DNA of 64,000 nucleotides from Streptomyces sp. NBC_01754 (GCF_035918015.1 NZ_CP109132.1:3472001-3536000), one strand, 5' to 3'; positions 8,980 through 17,069 are shown, numbered from the stretch's first letter. Notes: generated by a model from the sequence alone, not told the origin. Numbers and translations: made by a program.

Positions 8980-10453
8980 ATTTCCCCCCGGTCGGCGCCG
9001 CGGTCCGCTGCCGCGTCGTATATGGCCGCTGTGCGTCCTGCCGGTGTTCCCGGCAGCCGACGGTCTCCCCTGAAAGCCATCGTCAGTTCCCTCCGCGACA
9101 TCCGCTGGAATTCTCGTCATCAGGGCGGATCACATCGACCGCGGCCACTCCGATTGCTCACTGAACAACTGGACTCCGCCGAGCCCGCCGAAACATTGCG
9201 CGCAGAAGGATTCGGATACCGATCTCTTCGTCCTCTCGCATGCGGATCTCAGTTTTCGCCCGCCTTTTGAGCCATGGCCGAGCCTTCTCTCCGATTCTTT
9301 TTCGATGGCCGCCGCAAACGGCGTGAGCCTGATGAACAGCCGAGGGAAAATGCATCCTTGACGGCACGAAAAGGAACCCGCACAGGGCGGGGTGGATTTC
9401 ACGGATGCATCTTTTCGGCACAGCTGAAGCCGGGGGGATGGACAAGTGAACTTTCCCGACGGCTCTACGGGTTCGTTTCCCCTGATCGGCTCCGCGCGCC
9501 TCGGCCGCAGGCAGCGGCGCCGGGAAAGGCGTGCGAGACGACAGGGCGGTGGCTGGACATCCCTACTGCGATCGGCTCATGCAACAACTGCCCCCGAATC
9601 ATGAACTGCTCGCCCTCCCCAGGCGGTCCGGGAATGCGATGGCCCGTCCGACTGCACCGTCGGCCGTCGCCGGCGAGAGGTCTCACATTCCGAGAAGCCT
9701 CGGCGGGTGGGGAACGGTCAGGCGTCGGAAGGTGCTGGGTCGATAGTTTCCGAGTCGTTCACCACTCTAGCGGCCAGGCCATCGACGACAACTCGATTAT
9801 TCGCCAAAGCCGGGAAACTCATCGCGCTCGATCGGGTTCGGAAACCGCTGGCCAACGGGTTCGCTGTGGGTTATTCGTGGGACCGGAAGTCCGGTCGCCG
9901 ACGGACGTCGGGCGACACGGGCGGTTTGAAGCGGGAAAAGCCGATCACACCGCAGTTCAGAACGATGCGGCTCTCACCGGCCCGACCGAAGGGCGCGTCC
10001 TCCACGTCGATTCGCCGACCCGACACACTCTCTGAATACCTTGACGCTTTACCTATGATATCCCAGTGCCGTGCGAACAGGTTCTCGTACGACACTGGGG
10101 AGTGCCGAATTCCACATGTCCGGAACTACACCCCGTTCGCGTGCCGTAACCGCTCTCACCACGCGCCGGTTCGGGCACCGAGGCGTCTCACCCGGCGCGC
10201 TGAGGTTCGCACGCGGGCAGGTCCAGGAAGACGATGGCCGCGGGCCGGGAGCGGCCGTCCGTCCGCCGGGCCGGAGCGGCCCGGCCGCGTAGCCGCGGCT
10301 CGGTGATCTCCGGTGTCCTCAGCGTCCTGCCCGCGTACGGCCGACGGCTCCCCCGGGGCACCTCCGCGGCGAACCGCGCGACCGCTTGGCCGCCGCGCGG
10401 GAGTGACGGACGTATGCGTCCGCCTGCTCCGGGGAAGGCTCCGCGGCCTTGCG
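8980..10453. other. 1.47 kb stretch with no convincing gene
   Basis: Open frames here (for example 9274-10035 on plus and 9130-9445 on minus) have irregular codon use, low third-position GC and no recognisable motifs. The stretch is visibly less GC-rich than its surroundings between about 9100 and 10100. It must contain the promoter of the operon that starts at 8979, but I could not pick one with confidence. An inverted repeat at 10062-10099 is listed separately. Decayed genes are possible. Confidence 0.6.
10062..10099. repeat. Inverted repeat in the gene-free stretch
   Basis: CCCAGTG at 10062-10068 faces CACTGGG at 10093-10099, and inner bases continue the symmetry (CGTGCGA against TCGTACG). 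The sequence TATGAT lies just upstream at 10055-10060. It could be an operator or a hairpin; no flanking gene tells which. Confidence 0.5.
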
Positions 10454-11392
10454 TCATCCGAACATGGCGACCAACCGTCCGATGACCTCGCCGCGCTCGA
10501 GCCGGCCGATTCCATCGGCGATGTCCTCGAACCCGATCTCGGTGATGCGTGAGGACAGCTTGCCTTCGGCGACGAGGTCCAGCACCGCTGCGCAGTCCTC
10601 CTTCGACCCGGCCTGCGAGCCGACGAGTTCGACCTCGTTGAGGGTGAGTGCCTGGAGGTCGATCTCGCCGCGTGCGCGGCCGAGGCCGACCTGGACGATC
10701 CGTCCGCCGCGGCGGACGGCATGGATCGCACCGTCAGTGGTCGTCCCGAACCCGGCGAAGTCGATGACCACGTCGAGGCCCTCGCCGGCGTAGTCGGTGA
10801 TGTCGCTCGCGACCCTTTCGGCGCCGAGCGAGCGCGCGAAGTCGTGCACGCGCTCGTTCTTCTCGGCGACGAACAGCTTCGCGCCGAGTGCGCGCGCGGT
10901 CTGCGCGCCGAGCGAGCCGAGCCCGCCGAGGCCGATGATCCCGACCCGGGAACCGGCGGAGACCTTCCCCTGCCCCGCGACCGCGTGGTAAGAGGTGAGA
11001 CCCGCGTCCGTGGCGGCTGCCGCCTGGTCGAACGGCACCCCTTCGGGAAGTGCGACGACCAGGCGTTCAAGGACGACGACCGCGTCCGCGAACCCCCCGT
11101 TCTTCGATGTTCCCGGTCCTTCGATGGCCGCGGGGATGACGACCTTCTGGCCCACGGTGAACTGGGTGACGTCGGCTCCCACGGCGGAGACGACTCCCGC
11201 GATCTCGTGGCCCAGTGTGATCGGGCGGAACGGGAGCAGCGGCGTCAGCGTGCCGTCGATGAAACCGACGTCACTGTGGCAGAGTCCGGCGGCGCGGACG
11301 TGGACGACGAGTTCGTCCGCCTTCGGCTCCGGTGCCGGCACCTCGTTCAGGGTGAGAGGCTTCCCGACTTCGGTGAACTGCCATGCGCGCAT
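10454..11392 (-). CDS. Zinc-type alcohol dehydrogenase (MDR family) without the structural zinc lobe
   Basis: 312 residues. Seen: AGLCHSDVGFIDG and LGHEIAGVV, giving the catalytic-zinc Cys and His-Glu; VGIIGLGGLGSLGAQ as the NAD(P) dinucleotide fold (~residue 165); and the usual MDR C-terminus. The four-cysteine structural-zinc lobe that normally follows the catalytic domain start is missing: the chain goes from VGQKVVIPAAIEG straight to GGFADAVV. Start ATG 11392. It is divergent from the TetR gene at 11512, with a palindrome between them, so it is the likely target of that regulator. It should oxidise or reduce an alcohol/aldehyde; substrate unknown. Confidence 0.85.
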   Translation of the reverse strand: MRAWQFTEVGKPLTLNEVPAPEPKADELVVHVRAAGLCHSDVGFIDGTLTPLLPFRPITLGHEIAGVVSAVGADVTQFTVGQKVVIPAAIEGPGTSKNGGFADAVVVLERLVVALPEGVPFDQAAAATDAGLTSYHAVAGQGKVSAGSRVGIIGLGGLGSLGAQTARALGAKLFVAEKNERVHDFARSLGAERVASDITDYAGEGLDVVIDFAGFGTTTDGAIHAVRRGGRIVQVGLGRARGEIDLQALTLNEVELVGSQAGSKEDCAAVLDLVAEGKLSSRITEIGFEDIADGIGRLERGEVIGRLVAMFG

Positions 11393-11471
11393 CGTGTGCT
11401 CCTTCAACGCTTGCCCCCCGGGTGGGTGGCCGGTGCGGTGCCGTCTGGCGCGAGCGGCTGCCCAGATCATT

Positions 11472-11488
11472 TTGGTACCGCGTTCCAA
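11472..11488. promoter_or_regulatory. Candidate TetR operator between ADH and tetR
   Basis: TTGGTACCGCGTTCCAA is an imperfect palindrome (TTGG..CCAA outer arms, 6 of 8 arm positions matching) centred in the 119-base divergent intergenic region, 23 bases before the TetR start. Position and symmetry fit an autoregulatory TetR site also controlling the ADH gene. Confidence 0.6.
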
Positions 11489-11511
11489 TAATACTCCTCT
11501 ACGCTCGGACG

Positions 11512-12189
11512 ATGACCATCCCCCCTGCTCGCCGCGGTCGCCCGCCGGCCTCGACCCCCGAAGCCCTTGAGGAGATCGCCTTCGAGCTGCTGCTCCGGGA
11601 CGGCTACGAGGCGACGACACTCCAGGCGATCATGACCGCCGGCGGTGTCGGGCGCTCGACACTGTTCCGCTACTTCGGCTCGAAGGCCGGGATCGTGTGG
11701 GGCGAGTTCGACCGCGCCGTCGAGCGGCTGCGCTCGGCTCTCCACGACGCCGATGACGTGCCCGTCATGACAGCTGTGCGATCGGCGGTCGTCCGGTCGA
11801 CACGCCTGTCCCAGGCGGCGGCGCCGGACTCGTGGCTCGACCGCTTCCGCGTACTGGACCGGGACACCGCGCTTGTCGCGGAAGCCGCGGCGCACTGGCG
11901 CGTATGGGCCGAAACGGTGAGCCGGTACGCGGCGGAGCGCACCGGACTCGATGCGGCCGACCCCGTTGCGGCCGCGATCGGTGGTGCCGTGCAGGCGGCC
12001 TACGTCGCGGTGCTCAGGCGCTGGACCGCGGTGGACGAGGCGGTCGACATCGATGAGCTGGACCGTGCGCTCGCTCCGGTCACCGACGCCTTCCAGACGC
12101 TGCTCGACGGCGTGCCGCGAGGCTGCCGGACGCCCGGAGGACCTGCGGTGAATCCGGGCACCGAGTTCCGGGGACCGGACGCTCCGTAG
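11512..12189 (+). CDS. TetR-family transcriptional regulator
   Basis: 225 residues. N-terminal HTH: EALEEIAFELLLRDGYEATT then VGRSTLFRYFGSKAGIVW, a standard TetR helix-turn-helix (residues ~15-60), followed by a long helical ligand domain. The start is the ATG at 11512, where homology begins (MTIPPARRGRPPAST); the longer open frame reads across the intergenic palindrome. Divergent from the zinc ADH, which it probably represses together with itself. The last ~25 residues are Pro/Gly-rich and look unstructured. Confidence 0.88.
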   Translation: MTIPPARRGRPPASTPEALEEIAFELLLRDGYEATTLQAIMTAGGVGRSTLFRYFGSKAGIVWGEFDRAVERLRSALHDADDVPVMTAVRSAVVRSTRLSQAAAPDSWLDRFRVLDRDTALVAEAAAHWRVWAETVSRYAAERTGLDAADPVAAAIGGAVQAAYVAVLRRWTAVDEAVDIDELDRALAPVTDAFQTLLDGVPRGCRTPGGPAVNPGTEFRGPDAP

Positions 12190-12370
12190 GGACAGGGAGA
12201 CGGCTACGCGTCGCTCGTAGGGATGACGGACCCCCCACCGAGGTGCCGCCCCGGGAGGATCTGAGAGCGGTGGCCCCAAGGAGCGAGCCCACCGGGCACG
12301 ACTTCGCGTATACGTACCGAAGTTGACTCAACTCACCGGGCAACGGCACAAACCTGACAGAGTGAGCACC

Positions 12371-12688
12371 ATGCGGTACTGCGAACTCCATGAATTACAC
12401 AACTGCGCGGACTGTGCTCCCCGCGAACCCCGCGACAGCGCACCCATCAGCGACTGGGGTGACTGGCCGGTGGCCGCGATCATCGTCCACGCCAGTGGCA
12501 AGGCCCACCTTCCCGGCTGCACGCACATCACCCCGGCCGACATCCGGCCACCCCGCTACGGCTGGGTGCTCACCCCCTCACCCGGGGCCTGGCGTCGTCT
12601 CGCGTCCTCCAGCCCGCTCCGCGCCACCCAGGGCAACATCGCGCGGGCGGCCGTGAGCCGCTGCATGGACTGCGACGCGACGCAGTAG
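12371..12688 (+). CDS. Small Cys/His-rich protein of unknown function
   Basis: 105 residues from ATG 12371. The N-terminus is MRYCELHELHNCADC; a central part has AIIVHASGKAHLPGCTH and the C-terminus ends SRCMDCDATQ. The paired Cys and His suggest a metal site or a redox-active small protein. An alternative in-frame ATG lies at 12323, but the Cys-rich start and the end of an AT-richer spacer favour 12371. No clear ribosome site is visible and no family was recognised. Confidence 0.55.
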   Translation: MRYCELHELHNCADCAPREPRDSAPISDWGDWPVAAIIVHASGKAHLPGCTHITPADIRPPRYGWVLTPSPGAWRRLASSSPLRATQGNIARAAVSRCMDCDATQ

Positions 12689-12708
12689 ACAGGGGGACGC
12701 CGCTCGTC

Positions 12709-13188
12709 TCATGTACCGCGTCCGGCGAGCCCGCTACGCCAGGCCCAGGCCGCGATCTCCACGCGGTTCCTTGCCCCGAGCTTGGCCTGGACGTGGGTGA
12801 GGTGCGTTTTCACGGTGCCCACGGTGATGGAGAGGGCCGTGGCGATCTCGGCGTTGGTCAGGCCCTCGGCCAGCACCACGACGACCTCCCTCTCGCGCGG
12901 AGAGAGCTGGGTGGCGGGCTCCGGCCCGGAGGAGACAGTACGGAACCGTCTCAGGAGCCGCACGGTGACAGAGGGGCTGACCAGCGAGTCTCCGGCAGCG
13001 GCCGCACGCACCGCCTCCGCCAGCAGGCGTGGGCCGGAGTCCTTGAGGATGAATCCGCCGGCCCCCGCTTCCACCGCGCGGGCCAGATAGTCCTCGTCGT
13101 CGAAGGTGGTCACGATCACGACCTGCGGCCGGTGCGAGGCATGGGGCCGGGTGAGGTGGCGCAGGGCGTCCAGACCGTCCAGGCGGGG
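12709..13188 (-). pseudogene. 5'-truncated NarL/FixJ response regulator
   Basis: Reading leftwards from 13188 the frame gives PRLDGLDALRHL, then QVVIVTTFDDEDYLARAVEAG (end of a receiver domain with the conserved Thr and the KDSG Lys), then a complete LuxR-type HTH (LSPREREVVVVLAEGLTNAEIA, TVGTVKTHL). The first ~55 residues of the receiver, with the acidic pocket and phospho-acceptor Asp, are absent: the motif xMPRLDG breaks exactly at the Pro codon, and beyond 13188 the sequence belongs to a VanZ-like gene on the other strand. A shorter ORF from 13119 could be translated, but it lacks a working receiver. A relic of a deletion. Confidence 0.85.
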
Positions 13189-13190
13189 AT

Positions 13191-13571
13191 TACCGCAACC
13201 AGGCGGAGTGGATCGGGCAGATCCAGCCGATCCCGTTGCTGACGGCAGACATCTCCATGATTCCCAATGTGATCATGTTCATGCCGCTCGGCTTTCTCCT
13301 CCCGCTGCTCCGTCCCGGCATCAGCCGCGGCCGCACCGTCCTGACCTCCGCTCTCGTCAGCCTGGGCATAGAGGTCACCCAACTGCTCGAGTACGTGGTC
13401 TTCGCCAACGGTCGCGCCGTGGATGTCAATGACCTGATCGCCAACACCCTCGGGGGCCTCCTCGGATACGCGGCCCTGCGCACCGTGCAGCGCACGGCCA
13501 CCACACGCGCCGCGCTGGACAAGCTGTCTCCGTCGCCCGCAACCGGAGGACCACTGTCCGGGCCGAGATGA
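13191..13571 (+). pseudogene. 5'-truncated VanZ-like membrane protein
   Basis: From 13191 the plus frame reads YRNQAEWIGQIQPIPLL, then the VanZ hallmarks SMIPNVIMFMPLGFLLPLL, SLGIEVTQLLEYV, GRAVDVNDLIANTLGGLLGY. The first part of the family (first membrane helix) is missing; upstream bases belong to the response-regulator remnant, and the frame meets a TGA at 13152. A TTG at 13236 could start a 111-residue product, but no ribosome site is seen. VanZ-like proteins are membrane proteins, some linked to glycopeptide tolerance. Confidence 0.82.
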
Positions 13572-13648
13572 CGGACCGTCTGCCGGACTGCCCTCCGGCC
13601 TTGACGTCGTCGATCCGCGGACGGGCCCGGAGCAGGGCGGACGTGCCG

Positions 13649-14716
13649 TCAGTCCTCCAGGCGGACCGGCATCAGGATCGAGAAGGTGTTCTCGTCGTCG
13701 GGCCGGCGGATCGCGATCGGTGCTGTGGGCGTGCCGAGCTCCAGAATCAGCTGGTCCCGGGCCCCGGCGGTCAGCGCGTCCAGCAGGAACCCGCGGTCGA
13801 GGGCCACGCGGTCCGGCTCTTCGGAACCCTCGGTACAGAGGGTCACCGTGCCGCCGTCCTCCACCCTGAGCACGCTGAGATCGCGTGCTCCGGCTTCCCC
13901 GGAACGGGCGCGACCGGCCCCCAGGGCCTGCCGGAAGGCCGCCACCTCGACGAGGGCGCGGCGCCCCACGACCTGGGGCAGGAGACGGCGGTAGTCGGGG
14001 AAGTCATGGTCGAGGCACTGGCCGGCCGCCTCCCCGCTCCCGGCCTCCAACGCCACGCGGGCACCGTCGACCCGGAGCCGCACGGGTCCCGAGACGTCCA
14101 GCAGCGCCCGCATCGCGTCGGCGAGCGCGGTGGGCACGATGACCTGTACTCGGCTGCCGTCGTGCCCGGCGGTACGGGCCCGCGCGACGGCCATCCGGTA
14201 CCGGTCGGTGGTCACCACGTGGAGGCTCTCACCCTCGATGTCGAACAGGACCCCGCCGAGCATCGGCAGCTCCGGGTCGGCGCTCGCCGCGAAACGGACC
14301 GAGTCCAGCGCGGCCGCCAGTCCGGGCGCGGCGACGGTCAGCCGGACGGTGGCGCTGCGGAGCGACGTCATGGAATTCTCCCTGTGATCGACCAGTACTC
14401 GGAGTGCGGAGAACTCGCTGCGGGCCTCGGACAGACCCTGTTCCAGGCGGCGCAGGTGTGCCGTCAGCAGCTTCCGGACGAGATCGGTGTCCGCACCGGA
14501 CCAGCTGGCCAGCACCAGCCGGACGTCCGGCAGAGGCATACCGGCCCGGCGCAGGCGGGCCAGCAGCCGGGCCTCCTCCAGCTGCTCGGGCCCGTACCAG
14601 CGGTAGCCGCTCACCGGATCCACCCAGGCCGGCACCAGCACACCGGCACCGTCGTAGAACCGCAGGGCGCTCACGCCCAAGCCGCTGTCACGGGCCATCT
14701 CGCCGATGCTGCGCAT
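13649..14716 (-). CDS. MerR-family HTH fused to DNA polymerase III beta-clamp-like domains
   Basis: 355 residues. Residues 1-110 are a MerR regulator: MRSIGEMARDSGLGVSALRFYD, GYRWYGPEQLEEARLLARLRRAGM and a coiled dimerisation helix. Residues ~120-355 resemble the beta sliding clamp (DnaN): LHVVTTDRYRMAVARA matches the ATDxxRLA motif, FPDYRRLLP matches the third-domain start, and the C-terminus SILMPVRLED matches the clamp end. The length suits clamp domains II and III, so domain I seems replaced by MerR. Start ATG 14716 has GGAG upstream, and the gene has a MerR-type promoter of its own. I recall this fusion from actinobacteria without a defined role; the clamp part may sense a ligand or dimerise rather than encircle DNA. 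Confidence 0.82.
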   Translation of the reverse strand: MRSIGEMARDSGLGVSALRFYDGAGVLVPAWVDPVSGYRWYGPEQLEEARLLARLRRAGMPLPDVRLVLASWSGADTDLVRKLLTAHLRRLEQGLSEARSEFSALRVLVDHRENSMTSLRSATVRLTVAAPGLAAALDSVRFAASADPELPMLGGVLFDIEGESLHVVTTDRYRMAVARARTAGHDGSRVQVIVPTALADAMRALLDVSGPVRLRVDGARVALEAGSGEAAGQCLDHDFPDYRRLLPQVVGRRALVEVAAFRQALGAGRARSGEAGARDLSVLRVEDGGTVTLCTEGSEEPDRVALDRGFLLDALTAGARDQLILELGTPTAPIAIRRPDDENTFSILMPVRLED

Positions 14717-14735
14717 GTCGTTCTCCACATCCAGC

Positions 14736-14766
14736 ACTCTGGGCCCTGCACAAGGTCGAGGGTCAA
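14736..14766 (-). promoter_or_regulatory. MerR-type promoter with 19-base spacer for the MerR-clamp gene
   Basis: On the minus strand TTGACC (14766-14761) is followed after exactly 19 bases by CAGAGT (14741-14736). The spacer carries a dyad whose CCCT and AGGG arms are 11 bases apart. An overlong spacer spanned by a dyad is the signature of MerR-activated promoters, so autoregulation is likely. Confidence 0.65.
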
Positions 14767-15088
14767 CCCGCCTCCGGAGCGGATCTCGCGGCGGCGCGAG
14801 GCAGTCACTGCGGATCGAGGGCACCAGGGCCCAATGCCTTGTGCGGCTACGGGATCGCCGCCCTGCTCGACGACCTGGCGCCCCTTTCTCGAGGACATTC
14901 GGCGCCCGGAACTCCCGGAGACCGAGGTCTTCCGGGGACCCGACACGTTCTCCGCCGAGTGGAGGATCGCCCGCGCGGACGACTCGCTGAGAGGTGAAGA
15001 GTTCACCGATGACGGTGAGGACGGAGACGAACAGGCCCCCGGCTCGCCGACGGTCCGAACCTGGAGCCGCGAGCGTAGGCTTTCAGGC
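14767..15088. other. Intergenic region with a possible coding relic
   Basis: No complete gene. In one plus frame (about 14885-15020) there is a protein-like run (FLEDIRRPELPETEVFRG, then AEWRIARADDSLRG) with no start and no partner, possibly a decayed gene. The divergent promoters of the MerR-clamp gene and of the MerR gene at 15089 must lie here. Confidence 0.4.
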
Positions 15089-15484
15089 ATGCGGATCGGC
15101 GAGCTGTCCCAGTACACGGGCGTGAGTCCGCGCTCATTGCGGTACTACGAAGAGCAGGGCCTGCTGACCAGTTCACGCTCCGGTTCCGGGCAGCGTCACT
15201 ATTCCGCTGCGGCGGTCCAGCGCGTGTCGCTCATCCGACAGCTGTTCGACGCGGGTATGTCCAGCCGGGTGATCGCGACTGTGCTGCCGTGTGTGGACGT
15301 CCCGGGTGACCTGGGAATCGCCGAGGAGACGTTCACGGCGATGATGCGCGAGCGCGACCGGATCGACGCCGACATCGCGCACCTGATCGAGACCCGGGAC
15401 GCACTTGACGTGCTGATCAGAGGCAACAGCCGGCACCGGGCGGAGCTGTCCACGGGCGTGGAACCGGTGGCGCGGTCGGACTGA
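15089..15484 (+). CDS. MerR-family transcriptional regulator
   Basis: 131 residues, the compact MerR form. N-terminal HTH and wing: MRIGELSQYTGVSPRSLRYYEEQGLL, then GSGQRHYSAAAVQRVSLIRQLFDAGMSSRVI. The C-terminal helix (IAEETFTAMMRERDRIDADIAHL) is for dimerisation. No metal-binding Cys cluster is seen, so a redox or small-molecule inducer is more likely. It lies 107 bases upstream of a quinone-oxidoreductase gene on the same strand, with a dyad between them; that arrangement is common for MerR regulators of NADPH-dependent reductases. Confidence 0.88.
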   Translation: MRIGELSQYTGVSPRSLRYYEEQGLLTSSRSGSGQRHYSAAAVQRVSLIRQLFDAGMSSRVIATVLPCVDVPGDLGIAEETFTAMMRERDRIDADIAHLIETRDALDVLIRGNSRHRAELSTGVEPVARSD

Positions 15485-15509
15485 TGCCTGTGATCCGCGT
15501 CTCATCCGG

Positions 15510-15535
15510 TTGCTCCTTACATCAATGTCAGAGGT
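15510..15535 (+). promoter_or_regulatory. Candidate MerR-controlled promoter of the quinone oxidoreductase
   Basis: TTGCTC at 15510-15515 is followed by a dyad built on ACAT/ATGT (CTTACATCAATGTCAGAG, with outer C/T-G/A symmetry), then a weak -10-like TGAGGA after a 19-base spacer. It lies 25 bases after the MerR stop and about 57 before the next gene. Weaker than the promoter at 14736. Confidence 0.45.
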
Positions 15536-15591
15536 GAGGATGGTGACACCGCCCGGAATGACCGGGTCGGTCATATGAGAGGCGGCGGAAG

Positions 15592-16515
15592 ATGGGGCAG
15601 GCGTGGGGTTTCGGCAGGTATGGCGGGCCCGAGGTCCAGGAGTTCTTCGAACGTCCCGATCCCGTCCCCGGTCGCGGTGAGGTGCTGATCCGGGTCGACG
15701 TCGCCGGGGTCAATCCCCTCGACCACATACTGCGCTCGGGTCTGGTCGACGCGCTCGACAGCGGGCGTCCGTTTCCCCGCGTGCTGGGCATGGAGGCAGC
15801 GGGAACCGTTCTCGCCCTGGGTGAGGACGTCGACGGGCTCGAGGTGGGTGACGCGGTCTTCGGCTTCGCGCTCACCGGCGGCGGCACCTACGCCGAGACG
15901 ACGGTGCTGTCCGCGCCGAACACCGCGCGCATCCCGGAGGGGCTGTCCGCGACGGTGGCGGCAACCCTGCCAGTGGCCGGGACGACCGCGGTGGACGTGC
16001 TCGACCAGCTCGGTCTCCCGGCCGGTGCCACGGTCCTGGTCAACGGGGTCGGGGGCGGGGTCGGCCTCGCCGTCGCGCGGCTGGCCGTCGGGCGCGAGCT
16101 GCGTGTGATCGGCACCGGGAGTACCACCAAACGCGAGCACGCCGAGGACATCGGGGTGCGGTTCATCGACTATACCGCCGAGGACGCCGTCGCCGCGGCA
16201 CGCGAGCTGGTACCGGACGGCTTCGACGGGATCGTCGACCTGGTCGGAGGCACCTCGCTGCGGACGGTCGCTCCGCTGGCCCGGGATCCCCGCCAGGTCA
16301 TCGCTGTGGGTGATATGTCTGTGCCCGATCTCGGTGGGCGTTTCGTCGAGCGTCGCCTCGACCGGGAGAACCTGGAGCGGTCGGCCCGGCTGGCCCTCGA
16401 CGGACTCCTCGCACCCGTGATCACCGCGGTCCATCCGCTCTCCGACGCCCCGGCCGCCCTCGCCGGCGTCGAGAACGGTCACACTGCGGGCAAGGTTGTC
16501 ATCAAGGTGGCATGA
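15592..16515 (+). CDS. NADPH:quinone oxidoreductase-type MDR enzyme
   Basis: 307 residues, zinc-free medium-chain reductase. Seen: WGFGRYGGPEVQEF at the start, VDVAGVNPLDHILRSG, LGMEAAGTVLALG, the cofactor-binding ATVLVNGVGGGVGLAVARLA (~residues 143-162), and the terminal TAGKVVIKVA. Family members reduce quinones or enones with NADPH and often serve detoxification. The gene follows a MerR regulator in tandem and is its probable target. Start ATG 15592 has GGCGGAAG upstream. Confidence 0.86.
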   Translation: MGQAWGFGRYGGPEVQEFFERPDPVPGRGEVLIRVDVAGVNPLDHILRSGLVDALDSGRPFPRVLGMEAAGTVLALGEDVDGLEVGDAVFGFALTGGGTYAETTVLSAPNTARIPEGLSATVAATLPVAGTTAVDVLDQLGLPAGATVLVNGVGGGVGLAVARLAVGRELRVIGTGSTTKREHAEDIGVRFIDYTAEDAVAAARELVPDGFDGIVDLVGGTSLRTVAPLARDPRQVIAVGDMSVPDLGGRFVERRLDRENLERSARLALDGLLAPVITAVHPLSDAPAALAGVENGHTAGKVVIKVA

Positions 16516-17001
16516 GAAGTGCCCGGCCGCCCGGCACCGTCGACGGTCCATTGAGGACTGACGAGACCCTGTGGTCAGCGCATCGTCAACTGAGCACGTT
16601 CACCTGTACGGGGTTGACCACGTTCAGACGTACGCCGACAGGGGGTTGACGGACGGTGTCAGGGGGCTGGCCCGGTTCTCCGGAAGGGAGCCGGGCGGTG
16701 GTGGAAAAAAGTGGTCCTGGAGCAGGCCCGAGGCCCGCTCCGGACTGCGAACGACCGTGAATCAGACTGCTCCCGATCACACCGCCGGGTGCCTGCTCGG
16801 CGTAGGTCGTCGATCCCTTGCGCGACGGCGGCGCGCCGGTGCGTGGACCGCCGACATCGAATTCCTCGCACCGCGTGCCACAACATGCCGGTAAGGGGGG
16901 AACAGCGGTCGGCACGGGATGCGAAATGGTGCCCGGAGCGGCACCACTTCGAGCAATACCGCAGTTCGGATACCTTATGACTGACCAGTCCGAACGGTTC
17001 T
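16516..17001. other. Gene-free stretch before the tRNA remnant
   Basis: About 490 bases with no credible ORF: frames here have poor codon bias and no motifs. GC is lower than in flanking genes near 16900-17000. Nothing else could be supported. Confidence 0.5.
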
Positions 17002-17041
17002 CGAGCTCAGAGCGTGAGTTCGATTCCCGTCCCCCGCCCCA
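17002..17041 (+). pseudogene. 3' half of a tRNA-Gly (possible attachment-site remnant)
   Basis: The stretch from GAGCTCAGAGCGTGAG through TTCGATTC to CCCCCGCCCCA matches the 3' half of a bacterial tRNA-Gly: the 3' side of the anticodon stem, the variable loop AGAGCGTGAG, the T loop TTCGATT, an acceptor strand CCCCCGC, a discriminator base and CCA. The 5' half, including the expected GCGGGGG acceptor strand, D arm and anticodon, is absent upstream. The T stem also has an A-C mismatch. It is followed at once by a tRNA-style terminator. Integrative elements typically reproduce just this 3' segment as their attachment site. Confidence 0.65.
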
Positions 17042-17045
17042 CGAA

Positions 17046-17069
17046 AAGCCCGGCCCGGCGGCCGGGCTT
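17046..17069 (+). terminator. Rho-independent terminator after the tRNA-Gly remnant
   Basis: AAGCCCGGCC and GGCCGGGCTT form a perfect 10-bp stem with a CGGC loop, followed by a pyrimidine-rich tail (CTTCTGCTGTC). It begins 5 bases after the CCA, as is usual for tRNA genes. Confidence 0.8.

Noticed and set aside
9130..9445. Two overlapping ~90-residue minus-strand ORFs
   Set aside because: Overlapping frames in AT-richer DNA with no conserved-looking segments; treated as noncoding.
9274..10035. 253-residue plus-strand ORF in the gene-free stretch
   Set aside because: Codon bias is wrong for this genome, composition is irregular and no ribosome site or motif is present.
10041..10060. TTGACG and TATGAT as a promoter
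   Set aside because: The two boxes are only 7 bases apart, far too close for a -35/-10 pair.
13568..15484. 638-residue plus-strand ORF spanning the MerR-clamp and MerR genes
   Set aside because: Only its last 131 residues are a real MerR protein; the rest is antisense to the MerR-clamp gene.
17002..17041. A complete tRNA-Gly
   Set aside because: No D arm, anticodon or 5' acceptor strand lies upstream, and the T stem has a mismatch; kept only as a 3' remnant.
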